From: Tautonia sociabilis
GTDB taxonomy: Bacteria; Planctomycetota; Planctomycetia; Isosphaerales; Isosphaeraceae
Reading direction: 5' to 3'
Assembly: GCF_003977685.1 (NCBI RefSeq)
Contig: NZ_RYZH01000055.1
Span: 1 to 41,146 of the forward strand
DNA: 41,146 bases
The notes beneath the pieces are model-generated. The model did not search any database. It worked only from the letters and a program-made list of their open reading frames with translations, and was not told where the DNA came from. This document shows, piece after piece, positions 16,380 to 25,418 of this stretch. Made by a program: the position numbers and the translations under genes. Each line of letters opens with the position of its first letter. Positions within the stretch are counted from its first letter, which is position 1.

Positions 16380-17219
16380 TCCGCCCTTTCCGACCCCTCC
16401 TCCTGCCCGGGCCTCCGCCTCCCCGGGGAGATCGGCCCCCCTCCAGCGGAGCCGGATCGCGTTCGGTGCGCTTTGTTCGCGTTCCGAACGATCGGCGAAG
16501 ATCGTTGCCCAAGCGGCGGTTAGGACGATCCAGGCCCGCCGCGCTGGGTTCGTTTCGGTGCGGCGCCCGGCGGCTTGCGGAGGCCCGCTCCGGACGACCG
16601 GCCGACGCGCCGAAGCGGTACCGGAAGGCTTCGGAATCGGGCCGGTGCGCGCGCGGCGGATGGAGGGCGTGTTCCGTAACATGGTGTTTGGTCGTCTGTT
16701 GCGGCGATCGATGGCGGGCCGATTGGGTTCGCTCCGTCGCCGGGCGTCGTTGGGTTGCTCTTGGGTTCGTGCTCCGAGCCGGCCGGCTGGGGGCTCGTCT
16801 TCTTGGGGGGGGCCCGGCGCGCCGGGCCTGGACTCTGGACCGGGAGGCAGGAGCGGAACGGTTGTCGGGGGAACGGGGCGGCTCATGGGGTTCGACTCGG
16901 CGGCGATCCCCGGCGATCGGGGGGGGGGGAGGTGGGGACCGGGAGCCTTCCCGACCTGATCCGATGCCGGGTTCTCTTCCCAGATCATCGGGCCTTGGCC
17001 GGGTCGCGGTCAGCGACTCCGGTCAGAGTCGGCGCGGTCCTGCCGAGATTCCCGGAGGTCTGGGGAGGAGGCGCCGCTGGGGGAGGGACGATCCGAGTCG
17101 GGGAGGGGCCCGAGGGGCCTTGCCGGGGGGGGCGGCCTGCCGGCATACTCGACCGGAGGAGGATGGTGGCCCGGCAGTTCGGAGCCGTCGCCGCGTCGTG
17201 CAACCGAGGAGCTTGGCCC
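16380..17219. other. 840-base gap with no recognisable gene
   Basis: Open frames on both strands are Arg/Gly/Ala-rich with no plausible start or homology. The stretch is increasingly G-rich on the plus strand towards 16920 (a run of nine or more G). A perfect 7-bp inverted repeat (AACGATC/GATCGTT, 6-base loop) at 16487-16506 is the only clear structure. A purine-rich ribosome binding site for the lipoprotein gene lies at the end. Confidence 0.55.
16487..16506. repeat. Short perfect inverted repeat after surE
   Basis: AACGATC and GATCGTT flank a 6-base loop about 110 bases after surE. It could be a protein-binding site or a weak hairpin; nothing distinguishes the two. Confidence 0.35.
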
Positions 17220-17807
17220 ATGCGTCGAGTCTTGGTCTGGTCGTCCGAGGTCGCCCTGGCGATGGCGGTCGCGGTGGTGTCGGGATGCGGCGGGGAATCG
17301 GGAGATCCGGGGGCGGCCTCGGGGACCGGCGGGGGAATCAGTCCGCCGCCTCCGCCGCGGCTGGGCCAGGGGGCGCCTCCTCCTCCGGTGGCGGCGCAGC
17401 CCGAGGCGCCGCAGCTCCGGAGGGTGATCGGCCAGAAGACGACCGACGTGCGCGACTTCCAGACCGAGATGCAGGGCGGGGAGAACGTGCGGGTGTCGTC
17501 GGGAACGATCTCGCCGGACAGCACGCCGATCACGTATGCGGGGAACGCGTATGTGTCGATCGTCGGCCAGGCGGCGGTGCTCCAGATCCAGCACGCGCTG
17601 AACCTGTACAATGCCATGAACGACCGCTACCCGGCTGATACCGACGAGTTCATGCGTGAGATCATTCAGGCGAATGGGATTGCCTTGCCGCAGTTGCCGG
17701 GGTACCAGGAGTACGCGTACAACCCTGAGACGCACGAGCTGGTGGTGCTGGAGTATCCCGACCGGAAGGAGGCGCTGCGAGCCCAGGTGCGCGGGGAGCG
17801 GCCCTGA
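17220..17807 (+). CDS. Putative lipoprotein with pilin-like C-terminal segment
   Basis: A 195-residue protein. Residues 1-22 form a signal peptide with a lipobox ending VVSGC; Cys23 would be lipidated. A Gly/Pro-rich linker (about 25-65) is followed by a conserved-looking domain containing QIQHALNLYNAMNDRYP, DTDEFMREII and YQEYAYNPETHELVV. The ALxLYxxxNxRYP pattern is reminiscent of the mature part of type II secretion pseudopilins (GspG), but there is no prepilin signal, so this is only a resemblance. The start codon follows an AGGAG site at 8 bases. It stands alone on its strand ahead of the glycosyltransferase gene, about 190 bp away. Envelope location is well supported; function unknown. 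Confidence 0.75.
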   Translation: MRRVLVWSSEVALAMAVAVVSGCGGESGDPGAASGTGGGISPPPPPRLGQGAPPPPVAAQPEAPQLRRVIGQKTTDVRDFQTEMQGGENVRVSSGTISPDSTPITYAGNAYVSIVGQAAVLQIQHALNLYNAMNDRYPADTDEFMREIIQANGIALPQLPGYQEYAYNPETHELVVLEYPDRKEALRAQVRGERP

Positions 17808-17999
17808 GGGGCCGGGCCGTGTGAGGGGCCGATCGCCGGGCTGGGCCGGGGTCCGGCCTGATCCTGGAGCGGAGGTCACCGATCGTCGATCCTTGCGAGT
17901 TCCGGGGAGGCCGGTGCTGGGATCGACTCGCTCCCGGCCGAGCCGGTTCCTTGGGTCCGGCCCGGCCTCATTCTGAAGAACGAACGGATCGAGCCCGAC

Positions 18000-19127
18000 G
18001 TGCTGAAGGTCTTGCAGGTGATCCCGACGCTGGACCGTTCCGGCGCCGAGAAGCAGATGGTGATGCTGGCCCTCGGCCTGCCGAGGGATCGCTTCCGGGT
18101 GGAGGTGGCGGCCCTGACCCGGCTCGGCCCGCTGGAGGAGCAGCTGAGGGCGGGGGGCGTGCCGGTGCACGCGATCGGCAAGCGGCACAAGGTCGACCCG
18201 GGGGCGCTGGGCCGGCTGACCCGGTTGCTGAGGGATCGCCGGTTCGACGTCGTGCAGACCTGGATTTTCGCCGCCAACGTGTACGGCCGGATCGCCTCGA
18301 GGAGGGCGGGGGTGCCGGTGGTGGTGACGGCGGAGATGGCCGTCGACCTGTGGAAGGGGAAGGGACACGTCCTGATCGACCGCCGGCTGGCCCGGTGGAC
18401 GGATCGGGTGGTGGGGAACTCGCAGGCGGTCGTGGATTTCTACCGCGACGCGGTGGGGATCGACCCGGAGAAGCTGGAGCGGATCTTCTCGGGGATTGGC
18501 GACGAGGAGCCTCCCGAGGTGGACCGTCGGGCCGTCCGGGAGGAGCTGGGCCTGCCCCCGGAGGCGACCCTGCTGCTCTTCGCCGGCCGGCTGTACCCGC
18601 AGAAGGGGGTGATCGACCTGCTCAAGGCGGCGGACCTGCTCCAGCACGTGAGGCCGAACCTGAGGACGGTGATCGCCGGCGACGGCCCCCTGCGGGGGGA
18701 GCTGGAGGCGTTCGCTCGGGCGGTGGAGCTGCTGGAGACTGGCCGAGTGCTGTTCCTCGGCCACCGGGAGGACGTGCCGAGGCTGCTGGCGGCGGCCGAT
18801 GCGCTGGTGCTGCCCAGCTCCTTCGAGGGGCTGCCGAACGTGGTGCTGGAGGCGATGCGGTTCCGCAAGCCGGTGGTGGCCACCGCGGCTCCGGGGACGA
18901 CCGAGGTGGTCGTCGACGGGCAGACCGGGCTGCTCGTGCCCGTGGGAGACGCGACGGCGCTGGCCCGGGCGCTGCTCCGGGTCGTGGACGATCCGGAACT
19001 GGCCCGACGGCTCGGCGAGCAGGGGAGGGCCCGGGTGGAGTCGGAGTTCCGGGCGGGGGTGATGATCGATCGCTTCGCGGCGCTCTACGAGCGGATCGCC
19101 CGGGAGAAGGGGATCGCGGGGGTCTGA
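18000..19127 (+). CDS. GT4 family glycosyltransferase
   Basis: A 375-residue GT-B fold glycosyltransferase. The N-terminal domain starts VLQVIPTLDRSGAEKQM, the usual acceptor-domain glycine loop. The C-terminal donor domain has LLFAGRLYPQKGVIDLL, IAGDGPLR and the E-x7-E motif in SSFEGLPNVVLEAM, then APGTTEVVVDGQTGLLVPVGD. It should transfer a sugar from a nucleotide-sugar donor, retaining configuration, in glycan, exopolysaccharide or glycolipid synthesis. A GTG start is used; no strong ribosome binding site is visible. No other polysaccharide genes adjoin it, so the product cannot be assigned. A hairpin terminator candidate follows. Confidence 0.9.
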   Translation: MLKVLQVIPTLDRSGAEKQMVMLALGLPRDRFRVEVAALTRLGPLEEQLRAGGVPVHAIGKRHKVDPGALGRLTRLLRDRRFDVVQTWIFAANVYGRIASRRAGVPVVVTAEMAVDLWKGKGHVLIDRRLARWTDRVVGNSQAVVDFYRDAVGIDPEKLERIFSGIGDEEPPEVDRRAVREELGLPPEATLLLFAGRLYPQKGVIDLLKAADLLQHVRPNLRTVIAGDGPLRGELEAFARAVELLETGRVLFLGHREDVPRLLAAADALVLPSSFEGLPNVVLEAMRFRKPVVATAAPGTTEVVVDGQTGLLVPVGDATALARALLRVVDDPELARRLGEQGRARVESEFRAGVMIDRFAALYERIAREKGIAGV

Positions 19128-19183
19128 TCCCGACGCTCCTGGACGACGGGCCCCCGCCTCGACGACGTCGCTGCTCGTCGCTC

Positions 19184-19206
19184 GTCGCCCCGAGGCGAGG
19201 GGCGAC
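19184..19206 (+). terminator. Hairpin after the glycosyltransferase gene
   Basis: GTCGCCCC and GGGGCGAC form a perfect 8-bp stem with a 7-base loop about 57 bases after the stop codon. No T-run follows. Confidence 0.45.
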
Positions 19207-19320
19207 CAGGAGCGGGGAGGTCCGGACCTGGAGGGGGAGCGGGCGGCTTCGCCGATTGTGAAAGAAACCCTCAAGTTGGGCGGCCGGATTGCCGAAGAGG
19301 TTGCCCTCGCATGACTTGCG

Positions 19321-19349
19321 TTGACGCATCGGCCGCTCCGCGATAGAGT
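19321..19349 (+). promoter_or_regulatory. Sigma70-like promoter
   Basis: TTGACG at 19321-19326 and TAGAGT at 19344-19349 are separated by exactly 17 bases and lie about 140 bases before the start of the small exported protein gene. Confidence 0.55.
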
Positions 19350-19430
19350 CCGTCGCGCGATGCCCGCCGCGGCCGGAGGGCGGAGGGGGCGATCGGCGTC
19401 CCGACGAGGACCCCGGGCCCCGGATTGGAG

Positions 19431-19468
19431 CGACGGACGGACAGACGGATGGACGGACGGACGGACGA
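19431..19468. repeat. GGAC-type tetranucleotide repeat
   Basis: Degenerate and perfect GGAC/AGAC/GGAT tetramers run head to tail in the 5' leader of the following gene, ending about 25 bases before its start codon. Confidence 0.7.
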
Positions 19469-19491
19469 CGAGCGATCGCTCGGGAGGAACC

Positions 19492-20052
19492 ATGAGACGG
19501 TCGAAGTCGATGAGGCCGCAGGTTGAAGGGCTGGAATCCCTGGTCTTCCTGTCGACCGGGATGGATCCGAGTGTTGCGGATCGGATCGCGGCGCTGCGGC
19601 AGCGGGCGGCCGAGCGGATGGCCCCGGCCTCGGCGACGATGAAGGAGACCCATCCCGACCTGTCGGGGACGATGCGGGGCAATTACACGCTGCTGCTGGC
19701 GTCGGACGGGTCGAGCGGCACGTTCCAGCTCCAGGGGATCGGCTCGATCCGGGGGCTGGGCCCGGCCCGGATCTCGGCGTCGTATGCGGCGGACCAGTCG
19801 TCGGCCCCCGAGACGATGGCCATGACCCTGACCGGCCGCCGGGGGGCGCTGAACCTCGTGGTCGGCCGGGCCGAGGGGGACACCGACCCCGACTCGTCCA
19901 CCGCCCGACTGCGGTACCAGGTCGTCTCGGGGACCGGGGCGTACGAGGAGGCCCAGGGCTCCGGAGTGCTCGACATGACCCTGAAGCCGCGGTTGAGGAC
20001 GATGGGGGCCACCGGGCAACTGAGCATCACGCTCCGGCCCGAGGCGGCGTGA
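19492..20052 (+). CDS. Small exported protein with planctomycete N-terminal signature
   Basis: A 186-residue protein. The N-terminus MRRSKSMRPQVEGLESLVFLS matches the planctomycete signature (basic stretch, then LExxxxLS) that opens many of their secreted proteins instead of a classical signal peptide. The body is rich in Gly, Ser and Thr with alternating hydrophobic residues (GNYTLLLASDGSSGTFQLQG, RLRYQVVSGTGAYEEAQGSG), consistent with an all-beta domain. The segment GTGAYEEAQGSG resembles allene-oxide-cyclase-barrel-like or DUF3224-like repeats, but I am not certain. The ATG has a GGGAGGAA site. A clear promoter sits upstream and a strong hairpin follows. Function unknown. Confidence 0.75.
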   Translation: MRRSKSMRPQVEGLESLVFLSTGMDPSVADRIAALRQRAAERMAPASATMKETHPDLSGTMRGNYTLLLASDGSSGTFQLQGIGSIRGLGPARISASYAADQSSAPETMAMTLTGRRGALNLVVGRAEGDTDPDSSTARLRYQVVSGTGAYEEAQGSGVLDMTLKPRLRTMGATGQLSITLRPEAA

Positions 20053-20063
20053 GGGGACCGAGG

Positions 20064-20106
20064 GCGGAGGATCGCCGGCGAGGGCCGGCCGCCGGCGATC
20101 CTCCGC
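20064..20106. terminator. Strong bidirectional hairpin between convergent genes
   Basis: A perfect 17-bp GC-rich stem (arms 20064-20080 and 20090-20106) with a 9-base loop lies between the stop codons of two convergent genes, 11 bases after one and 9 bases from the other. It is well placed to end transcription from both sides. Confidence 0.75.
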
Positions 20107-20115
20107 CGCCGGGCC

Positions 20116-20724
20116 TCATCGGGATCGGGCGTATCGGGTGAGATAGCCGGTGACGCTCTCGGGGGTCCCGCCGTAGGGGACGCTGGTGACGTCGATGCGG
20201 GAGACCTTCCAGGTGTCGGGCTCGACCTCTCGGAAGCCGAAGGAGAAGCCGACGCCGGGGGGAGGAGTGGCGTCGAAGGTGGCGCCGCCCTCGGCAGAGC
20301 GCTCGGCCCACTGGGCCTGGCCGTAGAAGTTGGCCGTGCCCATGCCGGTCAGACGGCCGGCGTGGATCTGGAGCTGGGCCAGGCGGATGAACTCGAAGTC
20401 CAGGCCGGTGACGGCGCCCCTCATGGCGATCTTGGTGATGGTGCCGATCTCCCGGTCGAACTCGGGGGCCAGGTGGCCTTCGAGGCGGGGGAAGTCTCCC
20501 TCCTTGACGGCGTCGGCCATGTCGTAGAGCACGGCCTCGATGCGCTCGCGGTCGGTCACCCAGAGGCGCTCGACCAGCAGCACCAGGCCGGCGGCGAGCA
20601 CGGCGGCGCCGGCCCAGGCCAGGTACTTGCCCTGCTGCGAGAGGCGCACCATCACCAGGCAGGCCGCGGCCGCCACCGCGCAGGCGCCGACCGCTGTCCA
20701 GGGATCCTCGGAAAGCCAGGTCAT
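20116..20724 (-). CDS. Small membrane protein with NTF2-like soluble domain (hypothetical)
   Basis: A 202-residue protein. Two hydrophobic helices near the N-terminus (about residues 10-28 and 34-52) are followed by a soluble domain: RERIEAVLYDMADAVKEGDF, later TGMGTANFYGQ, then GFREVEPDTWKVSRIDV near the end. The helix-then-curved-sheet pattern with a terminal W-x-V-x-x-I-D strand recalls SnoaL/NTF2-like folds, which is a guess from pattern only. The ATG has a GAGAGGAGCGG site upstream. It is convergent with the small exported protein across a 17-bp-stem terminator. No enzyme motif is visible. Confidence 0.7.
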   Translation of the reverse strand: MTWLSEDPWTAVGACAVAAAACLVMVRLSQQGKYLAWAGAAVLAAGLVLLVERLWVTDRERIEAVLYDMADAVKEGDFPRLEGHLAPEFDREIGTITKIAMRGAVTGLDFEFIRLAQLQIHAGRLTGMGTANFYGQAQWAERSAEGGATFDATPPPGVGFSFGFREVEPDTWKVSRIDVTSVPYGGTPESVTGYLTRYARSR

Positions 20725-21397
20725 CGCGTCCGCTCCTCTCGTGCCTCGCCGAGATCATCGCTGGATCGATCGAGTCGCCCCGGGGGGCGGGCCGGTCCGG
20801 CCGGTTGAAGGGAGCGCCGGTGCCCGCCGACGATCGGATCGGGGGCCCGATCGGGGAAGAGGCCGGGGCGGCCATCGCGGGTGCCCCGACACGTGTACGA
20901 TAGGCGCGGGGGGCGGAAAAGGCCAGGGCAGGAGCGAGGAATCGGGGAGGGAAGGGGCCCCGGCTCGCCGCGTCGGTGGGGAGCGGCGAGCCGGGGGATC
21001 GGGCGATCAGGGGGAGGCGGCGGGGATGCGGTGGAAGGTCGGGCCCGGGTCGCCGGCAGGGGCGCTGAGGCTCGGGGCGAGGCCCAGCAGGACCAGCGTC
21101 GCGGAGAGGGTGCTCAAGATCTCCTCGGGGGAACGGAACGAGGGAGTCGGCCGGGTCGGGGTGGCGTCGACCGGGAGCTGGTCGCCCTCTCCGGCAACTC
21201 GGGAGCGGGGACGACCGGGAGGATTCGACGGCGCCGGGATCGAGAATCGTCCGTTCCGCGGAGGCGGGTCCGGGGGTCCGATCGGGGGTGGCGTCGGCCC
21301 TCGCGATCGGGAATCATGGCGCGGCGGCCGCCCCGGCCGGCGCCGTCGGAGGCGCCTCGGGGCTCGTCGTCGGCGGTTCCAGCCCCGGGAGGACGCC
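20725..21397. other. Divergent spacer with no recognisable gene
   Basis: This 673-base region separates the small membrane protein (minus) from the esterase gene (plus) and must contain both promoters. A TACGAT hexamer at 20896-20901 resembles a -10 box but has no good -35. Frames here are low-complexity Arg/Gly/Ala sequences. Confidence 0.5.
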
Positions 21398-23353
21398 ATG
21401 TCGAGGGTCGTTCCACGTTCTCTTGTCTTGATTTTCCTGGCGGTTGTGCCGGGTCGCTCCCCGGCGGCCGACGTGCCGGATCGCCAGGCCGTCGCGGCGG
21501 CGATGGGCCGGATGGTCCTCGAGCGCGGCTCGGCGATGGACGAGGCTCGTGCGTTCGTCGAGCCGAAGATCGCTCGGATGCCCGACGTGGTCGCCGAGGA
21601 CGAGTGGCGGGAGGCCGCCGCCCGGATCCGGGCCGACGTGCTCGACCGCGTCGTCTTTCGAGGCGAGGCCGCCGGGTGGCGGGATGCCGAGACGAGGGTC
21701 GAATGGCTGGGGGAGATCGCCGGCGGACCCGGCTACCGGATCAAGAAAGTGCGCTACGAGGCCCTGCCCGGGTTCTGGATTCCGGCCTTGCTGTACGAGC
21801 CGGAGGGGATCTCGGGGAAGGCTCCGGTCGTGCTGAACGTCAACGGGCACGACGGCCAGGGAAAGGCGGCGCCTTACAAGCAGATCCGCTGCATCAACCT
21901 GGCGAAGCGGGGGATCATCGCCCTGAACGCCGAGTGGATCGGCATGGGGCAGCTCCGGGGAGCGGGGTACCACCACGGGCTGATCAACGCGATCGACCTG
22001 TGCGGCTCGGGAGGGATCGCCACGCACTACCTCGCCCTGACGAGGGCCATCGACCTGTTGCTCGACCTGCCGAACGCCGATCCGAGCCGGGTGGGCGTGA
22101 CCGGCCTCTCGGGAGGAGGCTGGCAGACGATCTTCGTCAGCGGTCTGGACGACCGGGTGACGCTGACCGACCCGGTGGCCGGCTATTCCAGCTTCCGGAC
22201 CCGGATCGAGTACCTGTCGGACCTGGGGGACTCGGAGCAGACCCCCTGCGACCTGGCCACCGTGGCCGACTACACGCACCTGACGGCCTTGCTGGCCCCC
22301 CGGCCGGCGCTGCTGACCTTCAACCAGGAGGATAACTGCTGCTTCGCCGCTCCGCACGCCATGCCTCCGCTGGTGCAGGCGGCGGCGCCGATCTACTCGC
22401 TGTTCGACCGGGAAGCGAACCTGCGCGTGCATGTGAACCTCGACCCGGGGACGCACAACTACGAGGTCGACAACCGCCAGGCCCTCTACCGGCTGATCGG
22501 CGACCACTGGTTCTCGGGCGACCCGGGGTATGATCCCGTCGAGATTCCCAGCGACGACGAGGTGAAGACCGCCGAGGAGCTGGCCGTGCCGCTGCCGGAG
22601 GACACGCTCGACCTGCACCGGCTCGCGTTGTCGCTGGCCGAGGCGCTGCCGAGCCCGTCGGGTCCGGCCGACCCCGACGAGCGGCGGGAGGCGCTGCGGG
22701 CGATCGTCCGCCCGATCGAGGCAGAGGCGACCGTCGATCGCGTCTCCGACGCCTCGTCCCCCTCGCTGTCGGCGACGACCCATCGCCTGCGCCTGGCCGA
22801 TTCCTGGACCGTGCCGGCGGTCGTTTTGGAACCGAGCGGAGGAGACGGGCCGAGGCCGACCGTCGTGCTGCTGGCCGACGGGGGCCGAGCCGAGGCGGTG
22901 GACGCCGCCGTCTCGCTGCTGGCCGAGGGGAAGCGGGTGGTGGCGATCGACCCGTTCGACTTCGGCGAGTCGAAGCCGGCCGAGCGGGATTACCTCTGGG
23001 CGCTGATGATCGCCTCGGTGGGAGAGCGGCCGATCGGCGTGCAGGTCGGCCAGTTGCTGGCCTCCTGTCGCGCCTTCCGGCCCGAGGGGTCCGAGGAGCC
23101 GGTGTCGGTCGAGGCGATCGGGCCGAGGACCGGCGTGATCGCGCTGATCGCCTCGGCGATCGACCCGGAGGCGGTCGGCGGCCTGACGCTGCACCAGCCG
23201 ATGACGAGCCTCAAGGAGATCGTCGAGGAGGGCCGCCCATTCCAGCAGTCGCCCGAGCTGTTCTGCTTCGGCCTGCTGGAGTCGTTCGACCTGCCTCAGA
23301 TCGAGGAGCTCGTGGCGCCGAGGCCGGTGACTCGGGTCGGCGAGGGGGGCTGA
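21398..23353 (+). CDS. Secreted two-lobed alpha/beta hydrolase, acetyl xylan esterase-like
   Basis: A 651-residue protein with a signal peptide (residues 1-24, hydrophobic SLVLIFLAVV). The first lobe (about 100-375) is an alpha/beta hydrolase of the acetyl-xylan-esterase/dienelactone-hydrolase type: nucleophile Ser238 in VTGLSGGGWQT, candidate acid in NQEDNC near 310, and His353 in GTHNYE. The second lobe (about 460-645) has the same general pattern (VVLLADGG, VVAIDPFDFGES) but the nucleophile elbow reads GPRTG, without Ser, so it looks inactive. The protein probably removes acyl groups from polysaccharides outside the cell; many planctomycete esterases share this layout. The ATG at 21398 follows a GGGAGGAC site. 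It lies near a rhamnulokinase gene, which fits pectic or rhamnose-containing glycan use. Confidence 0.85.
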   Translation: MSRVVPRSLVLIFLAVVPGRSPAADVPDRQAVAAAMGRMVLERGSAMDEARAFVEPKIARMPDVVAEDEWREAAARIRADVLDRVVFRGEAAGWRDAETRVEWLGEIAGGPGYRIKKVRYEALPGFWIPALLYEPEGISGKAPVVLNVNGHDGQGKAAPYKQIRCINLAKRGIIALNAEWIGMGQLRGAGYHHGLINAIDLCGSGGIATHYLALTRAIDLLLDLPNADPSRVGVTGLSGGGWQTIFVSGLDDRVTLTDPVAGYSSFRTRIEYLSDLGDSEQTPCDLATVADYTHLTALLAPRPALLTFNQEDNCCFAAPHAMPPLVQAAAPIYSLFDREANLRVHVNLDPGTHNYEVDNRQALYRLIGDHWFSGDPGYDPVEIPSDDEVKTAEELAVPLPEDTLDLHRLALSLAEALPSPSGPADPDERREALRAIVRPIEAEATVDRVSDASSPSLSATTHRLRLADSWTVPAVVLEPSGGDGPRPTVVLLADGGRAEAVDAAVSLLAEGKRVVAIDPFDFGESKPAERDYLWALMIASVGERPIGVQVGQLLASCRAFRPEGSEEPVSVEAIGPRTGVIALIASAIDPEAVGGLTLHQPMTSLKEIVEEGRPFQQSPELFCFGLLESFDLPQIEELVAPRPVTRVGEGG

Positions 23354-23357
23354 TCGC

Positions 23358-23382
23358 GGCCGGGGTGGCCGCGACCCCGGCC
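23358..23382 (+). terminator. Hairpin after the esterase gene
   Basis: GGCCGGGGT and ACCCCGGCC form a perfect 9-bp stem with a 7-base loop, starting 4 bases after the stop codon. Confidence 0.55.
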
Positions 23383-23598
23383 ACCTCGGTCAACAGCCTG
23401 TCACCTGCACATTCCGGGATCCGTTGAGGTGGTTGTGGTCGCGGCGCTCGGGGCCGCTGCTGCCGCCGCCACCGCTGTCGGGGGAAAAGGGGGCGGCCTC
23501 GCCGATGAGGCGTTCGAGCCGGGAGAGCAGGCGGTTGCGGGCGCCGGGGCGGGAGCCGAGAACGTCGGCCGGCCGACCGCCCGCCGCGGGGTCGAGCG

Positions 23599-25143
23599 TC
23601 AGCCGGCGGGGGGGCGATCGCGATCGGAGTGCGAGGATGACCCGGCCGCCGGGACGAGCGCGGCGAAGCGGCCGACGGCGTCCTGCCAGGCGGACTGGTC
23701 GGTCGGCTCGTAGGTGGTGACGGGGAAGGACTGGGCGACGACCGCTCGGAGGTCGGCCAGGGTGCCGATGCGGCCCCGGGCTCGGGCCTGCATGAGCAGG
23801 TTGCCGATGGCGGTGGCCTCGACGGGGCCGGCGAGCACCGGGCGGCCGGTGGCGTCGGCGGTGAACTGGTTGAGCAGCGCGTTGCGGGCACCTCCGCCGA
23901 CGATGTGAATCGTCTTGATCGGCGTGCCGGTGACCTCCTCCAGCCGCTCGACGACCCAGCGGTACTTCAGCGCCAGGCTCTCCAGGGCGCAGCGGACGAA
24001 GGCGCCCTCCCCCTCGGGGACGGGCTGGCCGGTGTCTCGGCAGAAGGCGGCGATGCGGGCGGGCATGTCGCCGGGGGGGAGGAACGAGGGGTGGTCGGGG
24101 TCGACCAGCGAGCGGAAGGCGGGGGCGGCCTCGGCCTGGGGGATCAGGTCTTCATACGAATACTCGCGGCCGGATCGGGCCCAGGTGCGGCGGCATTCCT
24201 GCACGAGCCACAGGCCCATGATGTTCTTCAGCAGGCGGGAGGTGCCGTCGACGCCCCCCTCGTTGGTGAAGTTGTAGCGGTAGGTGGCCTCGGTGATGAT
24301 CGGCTGCGCGAGCTCGACGCCCATCAGGGACCACGTCCCCGAGCTGAGGTAGCACCAGTCGGGGGGAGAGCCGGGGCCCTTGCCGGCGGCGGGGACGGCG
24401 ACGACGGCGCTGCCGGTGTCGTGCGTGGCGGGGACGATCACCGGGGTGTTGGCCGGCAGGCCGGTCTCCTCCGCGACGCCGGGCCGCAGCGTGCCCAGGA
24501 CGCTGCCCGGTGCGATCAGCTCGGGAAGGATCTGCCGGGGGAGGCCGAGGCCGGCGCACAGCTCGTCGGACCAGCCGCGGGAGCGGGCATCGAGCAGTTG
24601 CGTGGTCGAGGCGTCGGTGAACTCCCCGGCGCGGCGGCCGGTGAGCAGCCAGCCGAAGAGGTCGGGCATCATCAGGAGCGTCTCGGCGCAGTCGAGCAGC
24701 GGCGAGCCGGCCCTCCTCATCGCCAGCAGTTGGAAGGCGGTGTTGAAGGGGAGGAATTGCAGGCCGGTGATCTCGTAGATTCGCTCTCGGGGGACCAGCG
24801 AGCAGGCGGCCTCGATCATGCCGTCGGTGCGGGAGTCTCGGTAGTGGACGGGGTTGCCGAGGATGGTGTCCCCCTTGCCGATGAGGCCGAAGTCGACGCC
24901 CCAGGTGTCAAGGCCGATCCCCTCGGGCCGGGCGCCGCCGGCGGCGGCCTTGCGGAGGGCGACCTTGATCTCGTCGAAGAGCCGGGGAAGGTCCCAGTGG
25001 AGGGTGTCGAAGAGCCGGACCGGGCCGTTGGGGAAGCGGTGGATCTCCTCGAGCGTCAGGCGGCGGCCGTCGAAGCGGCCGAGCAGGCCTCGGCCGCTTT
25101 CGGCGCCGAGGTCCAGGGCGAGGAAATAGCTGGTGGTCGCCAT
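23599..25143 (-). CDS. rhaB: Rhamnulokinase (FGGY family)
   Basis: A 514-residue FGGY sugar kinase, slightly longer than the usual 480-490. The N-terminal phosphate loop is FLALDLGAESGRGLLG. GIGLDTWGVDFGLI and the NPVHYRDSRTDGM stretch are characteristic of L-rhamnulokinase, and the C-terminal domain has TIHIVGGGARNALLNQFTAD for ATP binding. It phosphorylates L-rhamnulose at C1, the second step of rhamnose catabolism. rhaA and rhaD are not in this window. The ATG at 25143 puts the kinase motif at residue 8; the open frame extends much further upstream but is non-coding in appearance. A promoter lies about 60 bases upstream. The C-terminal tail is Ser/Arg/Pro-rich and may be dispensable. Confidence 0.93.
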   Translation of the reverse strand: MATTSYFLALDLGAESGRGLLGRFDGRRLTLEEIHRFPNGPVRLFDTLHWDLPRLFDEIKVALRKAAAGGARPEGIGLDTWGVDFGLIGKGDTILGNPVHYRDSRTDGMIEAACSLVPRERIYEITGLQFLPFNTAFQLLAMRRAGSPLLDCAETLLMMPDLFGWLLTGRRAGEFTDASTTQLLDARSRGWSDELCAGLGLPRQILPELIAPGSVLGTLRPGVAEETGLPANTPVIVPATHDTGSAVVAVPAAGKGPGSPPDWCYLSSGTWSLMGVELAQPIITEATYRYNFTNEGGVDGTSRLLKNIMGLWLVQECRRTWARSGREYSYEDLIPQAEAAPAFRSLVDPDHPSFLPPGDMPARIAAFCRDTGQPVPEGEGAFVRCALESLALKYRWVVERLEEVTGTPIKTIHIVGGGARNALLNQFTADATGRPVLAGPVEATAIGNLLMQARARGRIGTLADLRAVVAQSFPVTTYEPTDQSAWQDAVGRFAALVPAAGSSSHSDRDRPPAG

Positions 25144-25202
25144 CGGATCGGTGGCCTTCTGCGTGGTCGTGGGGGCGTCGGCATGCCTCGCGGTGAGCGG
25201 CC

Positions 25203-25231
25203 ATCTTACGGGCCGCAGTGGGGGGGGGCAA
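25203..25231 (-). promoter_or_regulatory. Sigma70-like promoter of rhaB
   Basis: On the minus strand TTGCCC (25226-25231) and TAAGAT (25203-25208) are exactly 17 bases apart, about 60 bases before the rhamnulokinase start codon. Confidence 0.55.
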
Positions 25232-25418
25232 CGGATCGGGAGGAGGCGCCCGGGGCGAGTCGGGCGGCCCGACCTCCCCGGGGCTCCTCTGCCGGTCTGC
25301 CCTCCCGGTCGGCACGCCCCCGGCCGCCCGTCGCGTCCCAGCCGTAGGCCGACGATCGCCACGATCACGATGGCCTTGCCGCTCCCCCGGCCGCGCCCGC
25401 TCGCCCGCGTCTTCGCGT

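Larger units (their letters stand above)
19128..19491. other. Spacer with terminator, promoter and GGAC repeats
   Basis: Holds the hairpin at 19184-19206, a promoter at 19321-19349, and a GGAC-rich simple repeat at about 19431-19468. No gene is seen. Confidence 0.6.
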
